Positions 1 to 6,975 of a stretch of DNA of 64,000 bases are shown one piece after another (the stretch's first letter is position 1; each line of letters opens with the position of its first letter). Under the pieces are notes generated by a model. It worked only from the letters and a program-made list of their open reading frames with translations. It had not been told where the DNA came from and made no database searches. A program made the position numbers and the translations under genes. This stretch comes from Pseudobacteriovorax antillogorgiicola. Lineage in GTDB: Bacteria > Bdellovibrionota_B > Oligoflexia > Oligoflexales > Oligoflexaceae. The stretch lies in assembly GCF_900177345.1 (NCBI RefSeq), contig NZ_FWZT01000001.1, positions 372,001 to 436,000 of the forward strand, in the 5' to 3' direction.

Positions 1-1
1 C

Positions 2-184
2 TTTGGGCTAGGTTTCCCTCCATTCTGGGGAGGACCTTTTAAATATGTTGATCACATGGGCGCAAAAGTCATTGTGGATCGCCTCCGCGGTCTCGCCGAC
101 AAGTACGGAAAGCGCTTCGAGCCCGCTAAAGCACTCGTAAAGATGGCTGAAGAAGGTGGTAAGTTCTTCCCCGAAGAGAATTAA
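2..184 (+). CDS. 3-hydroxyacyl-CoA dehydrogenase C-terminus (FadB/FadJ-like), 5' truncated
   Basis: Only the last 60 residues lie in the window. The reading frame enters from the left edge and stops at a TAA at 182-184. The segment GLGFPPFWGGPFKYVD is the conserved C-terminal signature of the multifunctional beta-oxidation alpha subunit (enoyl-CoA hydratase / 3-hydroxyacyl-CoA dehydrogenase, FadB/FadJ family). It is followed by a short helix and the tail GGKFFPEEN, typical of that family. The protein would act in cytoplasmic fatty-acid breakdown. FadB and FadJ, or a stand-alone dehydrogenase, cannot be told apart from this fragment. A 130-bp repeat begins 40 bp downstream. Confidence 0.8.
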   Translation, partial: FGLGFPPFWGGPFKYVDHMGAKVIVDRLRGLADKYGKRFEPAKALVKMAEEGGKFFPEEN

Positions 185-224
185 CATCCCGCTTGAGAGG
201 CTACTCAAACCTCTCAAGCTCTCT

Positions 225-354
225 CTAGTGCCAAGTCAAGTTGAATTCTCGGCTAGGCGACAAGGAGCGAGCGAGGAGACAGTACGGGCTGGACATGGTG
301 ACGAGCGAGTGACAAAGTCAACATCGCCGAGGCTTCAAATCGACTAGGCACTAG
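225..354 (+). repeat. 130-bp imperfect inverted-repeat element, copy 1
   Basis: This is one of two dispersed copies; the other is at 3276-3405 in the same orientation. The copies have the same length and differ at about 15 of 130 positions by eye. The ends are inverted: CTAGTGCC at the left and GGCACTAG at the right. The complementarity extends imperfectly over about 29 bp per arm (left arm to CTCGGC, right arm from GCCGAG). The interior has no reading frame of note. The right end overlaps the stop codon of the convergent PAP2 gene. It could be a MITE-like or REP-like mobile repeat, or a structured RNA/terminator; no transposase is visible. Confidence 0.85.
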
Positions 355-932
355 AAGACGTTGATCATCCTCACCCTGACCCACTCAACCCGCTTCATCA
401 TTAAAGACAAAACACTAGCCCAAGTTAGTCCAAGCAAAAAACCGAAGCTAATATCGAGAGGGTAGTGAACACCTAGATACACACGAGATAAGCCGACGAG
501 CAAACTAATAGCGACAAAAACCCCACCTACCAATGGCCGCGACCACCACAAAAGAATCCCAGCCAATACCATAGAATTAGTGGCATGATTCGACGGGAAA
601 CTATACATCCCGCCACATGAATGCACCACCCGTACCATCTCATCAACCTTACAAGGCCTCAAACGACCAAAGTATGGCTTGAGAACTTGATAGGCAAATA
701 AGTCTGCGAGCCCGACACCGATGAGTAGCAAGAGTACTCCTAGCCACCAAAACTTTTGCTTCCTTCGGATGCAAAGATAAGCCCACCCCCCAAGGGGAAT
801 AAGCCATATTGTATGACTTGAAATAGCTCTCATGATGAGATCAAGAGCTGGATTAGACCATCCCAAATTGACTTGATATAGAAGGTAGAGGTCTGCAGAT
901 TTTAAGAAATTGAGCACGTCACCAAAATTCAT
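351..932 (-). CDS. PAP2-family membrane phosphatase
   Basis: A 193-residue membrane protein with about five hydrophobic helices and the complete three-part PAP2 active site: KX6RP at 85-93 (KPYFGRLRP), PSNH at 113-116 (where PSGH is usual) and SRX5HX3D at 149-160. Family members hydrolyse phosphatidate, phosphatidylglycerophosphate or undecaprenyl pyrophosphate with the catalytic His residues on the periplasmic side; the substrate here cannot be assigned. The ATG is preceded by an AGGAG ribosome site 5 nt upstream, which supports the start. The TAG stop lies in the terminal CTAG of repeat copy 1. Confidence 0.88.
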   Translation of the reverse strand: MNFGDVLNFLKSADLYLLYQVNLGWSNPALDLIMRAISSHTIWLIPLGGWAYLCIRRKQKFWWLGVLLLLIGVGLADLFAYQVLKPYFGRLRPCKVDEMVRVVHSCGGMYSFPSNHATNSMVLAGILLWWSRPLVGGVFVAISLLVGLSRVYLGVHYPLDISFGFLLGLTWASVLSLMMKRVEWVRVRMINVF

Positions 933-1114
933 GAATCTCCTGACACCAAAAAAGATTTTTTAATTGACCAGCCAGCCAGATATTGCTAGAAAAACGTCCA
1001 TACACATTCAAAAAAGACAGTCTGAACGGCGGCACAAAACGGGAAAGGGCACCCCGATCTATATATCGCGATGGATCGGAGAAAACCAGGAACAATGGGA
1101 TGCCAGGGGAGCCT

Positions 1115-1546
1115 TTAACGAGAGCTCTTGCGAGCGTGATGTTCTTGCTGGCTTGCTTGCCTAAATAGCCTAGTTTTCAAGGGGATATTTAGCTCTTGAT
1201 CGGCTCTGTATAGATCCAGGGGCTCTAGTTGGAACTGCACTCTGGGTGATGCAATTCGGCCTTTGATGGCAAGTGATGAAAATTTAAGCTGTGATTCCTT
1301 TCGAGGCTCCATCCCAGGATCGCGGAACTCAATCTCCCGCCTTCGTGTCAGGCCAGCTTCGCCCAACGGAATGGGGTCCCTGAGAACACCTCGGCGTCGG
1401 AGGGGCTTTTGTTCGCCTTTGATTGTCACTGGGGCATATAGTGCTTCATCCTCGATGATGTAAACTCGCTTGCCAACCGGTGGTAACGATTTTGCCTGCG
1501 AAACTTCTGCCAGCAATAGAGCTACATATAGGTATGTAATTCTCAT
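1115..1546 (-). CDS. small secreted protein of unknown function
   Basis: A 143-residue protein with an N-terminal hydrophobic stretch ending AEVSQA-KS that reads as a Sec signal peptide cleaved after about residue 18. The mature part is basic and polar with an Arg-rich segment (PLRRRGVLRD) and no recognisable domain. The ribosome site is weak (GGGTGA). It lies on the same strand as, and upstream of, the PAP2 gene, separated by about 180 bp with no recognised feature. The length and the plausible signal peptide argue for a real gene, but a spurious ORF is not excluded. Confidence 0.5.
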   Translation of the reverse strand: MRITYLYVALLLAEVSQAKSLPPVGKRVYIIEDEALYAPVTIKGEQKPLRRRGVLRDPIPLGEAGLTRRREIEFRDPGMEPRKESQLKFSSLAIKGRIASPRVQFQLEPLDLYRADQELNIPLKTRLFRQASQQEHHARKSSR

Positions 1547-1709
1547 CGGTCACCCATCAAAGGTAGTTTCTTAGTTGTTCGGAACTTGCTGTCAAAACTT
1601 TAGACACACTGCTATGTATCCTTCCGAAACTAGTTGGAAAAATATTCCCTCAAGGGCTCCTCTCAACGAGCCGATAAGTCGGGCAGAAAAATAGACACGT
1701 GGGGCGAAG

Positions 1710-3257
1710 ATGACGTTTCTGGCAGTGGAGCGGGGAAAAGAAGCGGGAAAAAGATATGAGTTGCAGGTGTTTCCAGCCACAATTGGCCGGGACCCTAAGA
1801 ACGTTGTTGTCATCGCTGATGGCGAGGCATCCCGATATCATTTTCGGATCAAACAACGGGGTCGGCTGTATATCCTGGAAGACCTGGAATCCCGAAATGG
1901 CACCTATGTGAATGGTGACAGAGTCATCAACACAACCTTGAAAGGCGGCGATAAAATTTTGCTTGGTAGCACCGAGCTTATATTTTTTGCACCGGACAGT
2001 GAAATCACAATTCCAACTGACTTCCTATCGTTTGACATGCAGATTGATGAAAAGGCTGGTATCAAAGGCCCTATCGGGATCAGCGAGATCGCTAGCAGCA
2101 CCCCTTTCATTGCCAATCGCTTGGACCCAGCGGTCCTTGCAAATAACGTGATGTCTAACGAATCTACGATCAAGCAGGTTTTTAATTACCACAGTAATCT
2201 TATGGTTATTCGAGACCTCAATGAGATGTGTTCGACATTGCTAAAATCCATCGGCAAGATGATCCCTAATTCTTCACGGGCCGCGCTTTTTATCTGGTCT
2301 GAGAAAAGCAGACAACTTCTACCGTTTGCTAAGAAGGACTTTCAGCTCTCAATTCCATTTCAGTTAAGCCAAAGAGCGTTCGAGGATTGTCTATCTCGTA
2401 AGCAAGTTGTCTTACTAGAGCCGGATACCCGGACAACCCAATCGGGTCGTAACAGGGCTATCATGCCGATCACTCATAATGATAGCATCATAGCACTAAT
2501 CCATGTAGAGATCGACAATCCGAGACACAAGTTCCGCTCTGCTGAGTTAGAGGCCGCCCAAGCCCTGCTATTTAGAGCATCTCCTATCATGGAGTCTCTA
2601 CTTTTAAGAAGAGAAATAGATAGCTGGCTCGTCGGAATCATGGATACGATTATCGCAACCGTTGAAGCAAAAGATACCTATACCAGAGGTCATTCCGAAC
2701 GCGTGGCCAATTACTGTATGGCTATCGCTGATGAGTTAAAACTGAATAAAGAGATCAAACGTCTTTTAATGATCAGTGCTCTTTGTCATGATATCGGGAA
2801 GATTGGGATTCCTGATTCCATACTCAAAAAGGCATCCCTACTTAGTGCAGAAGAATACGCTGAGATGAAGCTTCATCCCACTATCGGAGCAAGTATCATC
2901 AGTCACCTTCCAAATGCCCAGAGAATCATCTCTGGCGTGAAGTACCACCACGAAAAATGGGATGGCACAGGATATCCGGATGGACTAGCAGGCGAAGACA
3001 TTCCCTTCTTCGGACGTATCGTTGCACTGGGCGACGTTTATGATGCGATGATCTCTGGGCGGTCGTATTCGGGCTTTGTTAACGAAGATGATGCGATCGA
3101 GCGAATTCACGAGGAGCGGGAGTTATTTGATCCTGAAATTCTAAGGGCACTCATTCGGGCCCATGAAAAAGGAACTCTCACCCAAAAAACATCGACTCAA
3201 AACAATGCTCTTGCTGAAGAGTCTAGAGTTGTCACAGAAATCACAAAAATCAAATAA
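1710..3257 (+). CDS. FHA - GAF-like - HD-GYP regulatory protein
   Basis: A 515-residue cytoplasmic protein. Residues about 20-92 form an FHA phosphothreonine-binding domain (GRD at 26-28, SRYH at 41-44, SRNGTYVNG at 61-69). Residues about 165-295 resemble a GAF sensor domain. Residues about 310-480 form an HD-GYP domain with GHSERV, CHDIGKIGIPD (HD at 360-361) and HHEKWDGTGYPDG (GYP at 421-423). HD-GYP domains are cyclic-di-GMP phosphodiesterases, and the visible metal and GYP residues are intact, so an active enzyme is expected. The FHA domain implies control by binding a Thr-phosphorylated partner. A ligand for the GAF region is unknown. Confidence 0.92.
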   Translation: MTFLAVERGKEAGKRYELQVFPATIGRDPKNVVVIADGEASRYHFRIKQRGRLYILEDLESRNGTYVNGDRVINTTLKGGDKILLGSTELIFFAPDSEITIPTDFLSFDMQIDEKAGIKGPIGISEIASSTPFIANRLDPAVLANNVMSNESTIKQVFNYHSNLMVIRDLNEMCSTLLKSIGKMIPNSSRAALFIWSEKSRQLLPFAKKDFQLSIPFQLSQRAFEDCLSRKQVVLLEPDTRTTQSGRNRAIMPITHNDSIIALIHVEIDNPRHKFRSAELEAAQALLFRASPIMESLLLRREIDSWLVGIMDTIIATVEAKDTYTRGHSERVANYCMAIADELKLNKEIKRLLMISALCHDIGKIGIPDSILKKASLLSAEEYAEMKLHPTIGASIISHLPNAQRIISGVKYHHEKWDGTGYPDGLAGEDIPFFGRIVALGDVYDAMISGRSYSGFVNEDDAIERIHEERELFDPEILRALIRAHEKGTLTQKTSTQNNALAEESRVVTEITKIK

Positions 3258-3275
3258 AGCAGCGACCAAATGCTG

Positions 3276-3405
3276 CTAGTGCCTAGTCAAATTGAATTCT
3301 CGGCTCGGCGACAAGGAACGATCGAGAAGACAGTACGTGCTAGGTAGGGTGACGAGCGAGTGACAAAGTCAACAACGCCGAGGCACAAAATCGACTAGGC
3401 ACTAG
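3276..3405 (+). repeat. 130-bp imperfect inverted-repeat element, copy 2
   Basis: Second copy of the element at 225-354, 18 bp after the HD-GYP stop codon and 73 bp before the ExbB-like start. Its outer 13 bases are a perfect inverted pair: CTAGTGCCTAGTC at the left and GACTAGGCACTAG at the right. Long shared blocks with copy 1 include TTGAATTCTCGGCT and GGTGACGAGCGAGTGACAAA. It occupies most of the intergenic space and may also act as a transcript end or processing hairpin between the two genes. Confidence 0.85.
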
Positions 3406-3478
3406 TAAGATTTTTCCCAGGACATAAGATTACAATCAAAGGGACGAATATTAATCTTTCTTAGAAAGAGGAAGTCCC

Positions 3479-4276
3479 ATGTGGAGTCAGCTAGCCGTCA
3501 GCTTGCAGAATGGTAATACCTACCTCATTCTGATATTAATTCTAGGTTTTCTAGGCACAACGATCATTTTCGAGCGATTCATCAACCTACAGTTTCGCTA
3601 TTACGTAGATTTTGGAAAATTTCTCAACAATTTGAGGCGTTCAGTTCAAGCAGAAGACCTCGATCGAGCTGTCAGTATATGCAAGAACGCATCAAACACG
3701 TCACTGCCAGCAATCGGACTTAAAGCTCTTGAAGCTGCTGAGCGGGATCCAACAACAGTTCGAGGGACCATTGAAGAAGAAACTATAGACTTCCTTCCCA
3801 AGTTGGAAACCCGAATCGGCATTCTACCGGCACTCTCTACTTTAATCCTGCTCATCGGCGTTCTAGGAACTATTGACGGATTATGGAATGCATTTGATTC
3901 AATTGAGATTCTCGACACATCCGAAAAACAAGCTCGGCTAGCTAACGGTATAGCTGAATCACTAAACCCCACAACAATGGGCTTGCTTATATCCATGATA
4001 TTTCTAACCGGCCACCAAATCCTAAAAGGCATGGCCATCAAGCTCACGGAGCGACTTCACTACGGAGTCTCAGTTATCATGAACTTACTAGTGCCGAACG
4101 AAGTACCAACGTATGTCGCAGCCGCACCTATTGAGGCGCCTGTCGCCATGGCTCCGCAGCAGCCTGATGATTCGGCTGCAGACTTGGATGAACCAGAAGC
4201 CGAACCAGAGGAAGAAGATGATAGCTTCGACGATGCTTCAGTTGAAGATATTAAGGACGAAGAAGAGATTATCTAA
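3479..4276 (+). CDS. MotA/TolQ/ExbB-family proton channel subunit (AglR-like)
   Basis: A 265-residue inner-membrane protein with the three-helix plan of the TolQ/ExbB family: TM1 at about 14-34, a cytoplasmic loop, TM2 around GVLGTIDGLWNAF and TM3 around AESLNPTTMGLLISMIFL. The last two match the family blocks that line the ion path. The C-terminal 50 residues are strongly acidic (runs of D and E), which is unusual for TolQ. The ribosome site AGAGGAA sits 6 nt before the ATG. It heads a tight operon with two ExbD-like genes and a TonB/AgmX-like gene, so it probably forms the stator of an envelope motor. TolQ, ExbB and AglR cannot be separated by sequence alone. Confidence 0.85.
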   Translation: MWSQLAVSLQNGNTYLILILILGFLGTTIIFERFINLQFRYYVDFGKFLNNLRRSVQAEDLDRAVSICKNASNTSLPAIGLKALEAAERDPTTVRGTIEEETIDFLPKLETRIGILPALSTLILLIGVLGTIDGLWNAFDSIEILDTSEKQARLANGIAESLNPTTMGLLISMIFLTGHQILKGMAIKLTERLHYGVSVIMNLLVPNEVPTYVAAAPIEAPVAMAPQQPDDSAADLDEPEAEPEEEDDSFDDASVEDIKDEEEII

Positions 4277-4784
4277 TATTATATGGTACTTACCAATTAT
4301 CGTTCTAAGTACCATGGGATTATTTCTTCTTTTATCCTTCGCCTTGCGCTCTATTTCCATGGCCGGGAAATACGGGCTCATTCCTGTTGAAATTCCAGTC
4401 TTGTCGGTTCCTATTGTCGATCCGACATTATCCAACTTTCAAGCCGCAACATCAGGAGAGATTGCTAGCACGACGCCCATGGTAGTTCTAACAAAGGAAG
4501 AATTTATCTTTGGTGATGTAAACGCTTTCTCTGAAGAAATATCGAGTGTTCGAAACAAATTCATTGTAAAGCACGTTGAAGGATCGCCAGACATCAACAC
4601 TTTAGTCAAAGATATTGAAAAGTGGGTCTATGCTCGCAGTAGCAAAAAGAAAATCACTAATCAGGGTATTGTGATCCTGCTTCCTACTGACAGCATTCCG
4701 TCACCTCTGGTCGTTCAGACAATAGATGGTCTTAGAAAGACGGGCACCTTCACCCGCGTGGTGCTTGCGGGGGGACTTAAATGA
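4233..4784 (+). CDS. ExbD/TolR-like single-span membrane protein 1
   Basis: About 183 residues: a short basic N-terminus, one membrane helix (WYLPIIVLSTMGLFLLLSFA) and a periplasmic domain. The C-terminal block (PSPLVVQTIDGLRKTGTFTR then VVLAGG) has the shape of the ExbD/TolR C-terminal domain. The usual TM Asp of ExbD/TolR is not evident, so the family call is moderate. The start is uncertain. The frame is open back to 4113 inside the preceding gene, but the ATG at 4233 gives a normal short cytoplasmic tail and a 44-nt overlap. The stop overlaps the next start in an ATGA, which indicates translational coupling. Confidence 0.7.
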   Translation: MLQLKILRTKKRLSNIIWYLPIIVLSTMGLFLLLSFALRSISMAGKYGLIPVEIPVLSVPIVDPTLSNFQAATSGEIASTTPMVVLTKEEFIFGDVNAFSEEISSVRNKFIVKHVEGSPDINTLVKDIEKWVYARSSKKKITNQGIVILLPTDSIPSPLVVQTIDGLRKTGTFTRVVLAGGLK

Positions 4785-5305
4785 AATCACCCAACGCCTT
4801 CGATCGCCCTTGGGTCTTGGCGATAACAAAACTTAAAGAACGATTGGAGGAGCCGGTTCAGTGGTACCCCTTTCCAGCAATGATAGGCTTTATGTTGGTC
4901 ATGATACTCGGTGGCCATCTCTTAACAGACTTAAATCCGAGACTCGGAGCCCGTGTAGATGTTCTACCTCTCGATGCACCTCGTCACCAGGATGGTGGGA
5001 TCTGGCTGGGGATTTATGAAGACAATGGTAGGATCAATGTTGTAACCTCCGATCGGAAAAAATTTTCCTGGCCCAGCAATACAGAGAACTTAGAATCCAT
5101 TGAGCCACTCATCAACTACCTTAAACGCCAAACCCATCATGAATCTTTTTCAATGGCACTCAAGATGGAGAGTAGTTTAACAAAGATCACTGCAGTAATA
5201 GCAATTGATCAACGACTAAAATATGCACATTTGAAACCCTTAATTTTTGCACTATCGTCAGCTAAAATCACTCGCTATGGATTCGAAACAAGGATTATAA
5301 ACTAA
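4781..5305 (+). CDS. ExbD/TolR-like single-span membrane protein 2
   Basis: A 174-residue protein with a cytoplasmic N-terminus of about 33 residues, one helix (FPAMIGFMLVMILGGHLL) and a periplasmic domain. The segment GGIWLGIYEDNGRINVVTSD and the end LIFALSSAKITRYGFET follow the ExbD/TolR beta-alpha layout. It overlaps the previous gene by 4 nt and is followed 3 nt later by the TonB/AgmX-like gene. Two divergent ExbD-type proteins behind one ExbB-type channel resemble the AglR-AglQ/AglS arrangement of myxobacterial gliding motors. That parallel is an inference from gene order and topology. Confidence 0.65.
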   Translation: MKSPNAFDRPWVLAITKLKERLEEPVQWYPFPAMIGFMLVMILGGHLLTDLNPRLGARVDVLPLDAPRHQDGGIWLGIYEDNGRINVVTSDRKKFSWPSNTENLESIEPLINYLKRQTHHESFSMALKMESSLTKITAVIAIDQRLKYAHLKPLIFALSSAKITRYGFETRIIN

Positions 5306-5308
5306 GGA

Positions 5309-6964
5309 ATGTTTCGCCGAAGAAAAAAATCTGAAGAATATAAGATTTTTGTGGAAGTTCTACAGAACGGTGAACTCCTATCAAAAATATCACGACCGTT
5401 CGATAAAATGGGCACCATCCGACTCACATCTAAACCAGATGGCGACTTAACAGCTCCTTTCTACCCGCTACCAACTGATATTGATCTTATCAAGATCACC
5501 AAGCGTGGCGCAGAGGTTGACCTCGACCCCAATTGGGAAGGCTTTACGACTTTTGAAGGTCGCATTGAAGACATCAGCTCTCATCGTAATACTCAGTATA
5601 CTCATATTATGAAGAAGGGTGATTATGGGAGTATCGCCTATAATGACTTAAGAGTGCTGATTCGCATTGGGAAGGAACGCCCAAAAACTAAACGCCAAGC
5701 AGATCGCAAGCCTACAGGAGAATACCGAGGTAAGATTTTCAATCTTTGGATTGGTGAGAAGCGGGATTTTCAAATACTGGCTATAGGATTTCTAGCGGCC
5801 GCATGGCTATTTGGTTCGTTTACATTGGCCCTTCTAAAGAGGCCTGACACGCGACCGAAAAACTTCTTTGATCTACAACCAGTTTACACCCTACCCTTCA
5901 TTCACCCTAAACACCTTGCGCTATTGCCAGAAGCGCTACAGCTGCGACTGGATCGTACCGATCTTATTGGTTCATCCTTCGAATACTATATGAACCTTGC
6001 ATCGACGATCCTTGGTTTTAGCAGTCGTTGGAACCCTGCGATATATAAGTCAACTTACAATATGTACGAAGACCTTCACCGAGATCAGAAAGTTGAAATT
6101 CGCCAGCTATTAACCGAACAAAGCCTGATCGATAGAAAAATTTCCCAGGATAAGCTTAGCTCATTAATTGTAATTCCGGCTATTAAAGGGGAAACCTTGG
6201 ATCAGCAGCTTCTGCGACTTCACGACAAAATCGAAATCATTCACAAAAATCTTGAACTTTCCTTGAAATATCGGCGTAAAGTATCCAAAGCCTGGGAGAA
6301 CGATGAAAAGTATGCTTTTAGCAACTATCGAAGCGTGAAACCGATTCGACGAGGACTTATGACTGGCCCCGCTGTGAAGGATGAAGAGGAAGACGAACCC
6401 AACACAGCAGACGAAAAAGCGATGTACAAAGAAGCTAAGGAACTTGCGAACTTTGCAGCGGTGCAGCAAAGCGATATGAGACGAATGCGGGAAAAGTCTG
6501 TGGCCCTAAATCCTGATAATGCTAAGCCGATAGCAGTAAGTCCAAAAAATCCATATGTCAGCTTTTTAAGCCCGGAGGGTCTCTCTCAACTAAATGAGAA
6601 ACTTAGTTTGATCAAAGCGTCTACATTTGACCTTCGAAAAACAGGTATGCTCAAGGAGCCTTTGCTAGGAGAGATCAACCCAGAATTGATCAACAAAACA
6701 ATCACCCGCAACAAATTCCAACTTCAGCTATGTTTCGAGTTAGCATTGAGGCGCAACCAAAACCTTCAAGGCAGCATGGAGTGGCAGTGGCGGCTCGACT
6801 CACGAGGGAGAATTTCTGACATTGAACTTTTGGATACAACCATCTCTGACCGGAGAATGATTCGCTGCGTTCGAAAGAAAATTGCAAATTGGAGATTTCC
6901 CCGACCTCGTCGAGGTAGTGTTGAAATTAAGTACCCCTTCTATTTTGCACCAGCCAAGGGGTAA
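5309..6964 (+). CDS. TonB-like protein with AgmX/PglI-type C-terminal domain
   Basis: A 551-residue protein. Residues 1-150 are a cytoplasmic, beta-rich domain. Residues about 155-176 are a single membrane helix (ILAIGFLAAAWLFGSFTLAL). A long charged region follows, with an acidic patch KDEEEDEPN. Residues about 455-551 match the AgmX/PglI-type C-terminal domain, a TonB-like fold (ITRNKFQLQLCFELALRR, GRISDIELLDTTISD, CVRKKIANWRFPRPR). Such domains are thought to transmit force from an ExbB/ExbD-type motor to the cell envelope. It is the last of four genes with minimal spacing, which supports that partnership. The role could be gliding, envelope constriction or import. Confidence 0.8.
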   Translation: MFRRRKKSEEYKIFVEVLQNGELLSKISRPFDKMGTIRLTSKPDGDLTAPFYPLPTDIDLIKITKRGAEVDLDPNWEGFTTFEGRIEDISSHRNTQYTHIMKKGDYGSIAYNDLRVLIRIGKERPKTKRQADRKPTGEYRGKIFNLWIGEKRDFQILAIGFLAAAWLFGSFTLALLKRPDTRPKNFFDLQPVYTLPFIHPKHLALLPEALQLRLDRTDLIGSSFEYYMNLASTILGFSSRWNPAIYKSTYNMYEDLHRDQKVEIRQLLTEQSLIDRKISQDKLSSLIVIPAIKGETLDQQLLRLHDKIEIIHKNLELSLKYRRKVSKAWENDEKYAFSNYRSVKPIRRGLMTGPAVKDEEEDEPNTADEKAMYKEAKELANFAAVQQSDMRRMREKSVALNPDNAKPIAVSPKNPYVSFLSPEGLSQLNEKLSLIKASTFDLRKTGMLKEPLLGEINPELINKTITRNKFQLQLCFELALRRNQNLQGSMEWQWRLDSRGRISDIELLDTTISDRRMIRCVRKKIANWRFPRPRRGSVEIKYPFYFAPAKG

Positions 6965-6975
6965 TTGACTTTCTA

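Noticed and set aside
964-1168. Overlapping plus-strand frames beside the PAP2 gene
   Set aside because: Two frames overlap each other, show no domain or ribosome site, and run into the minus-strand secreted-protein gene.
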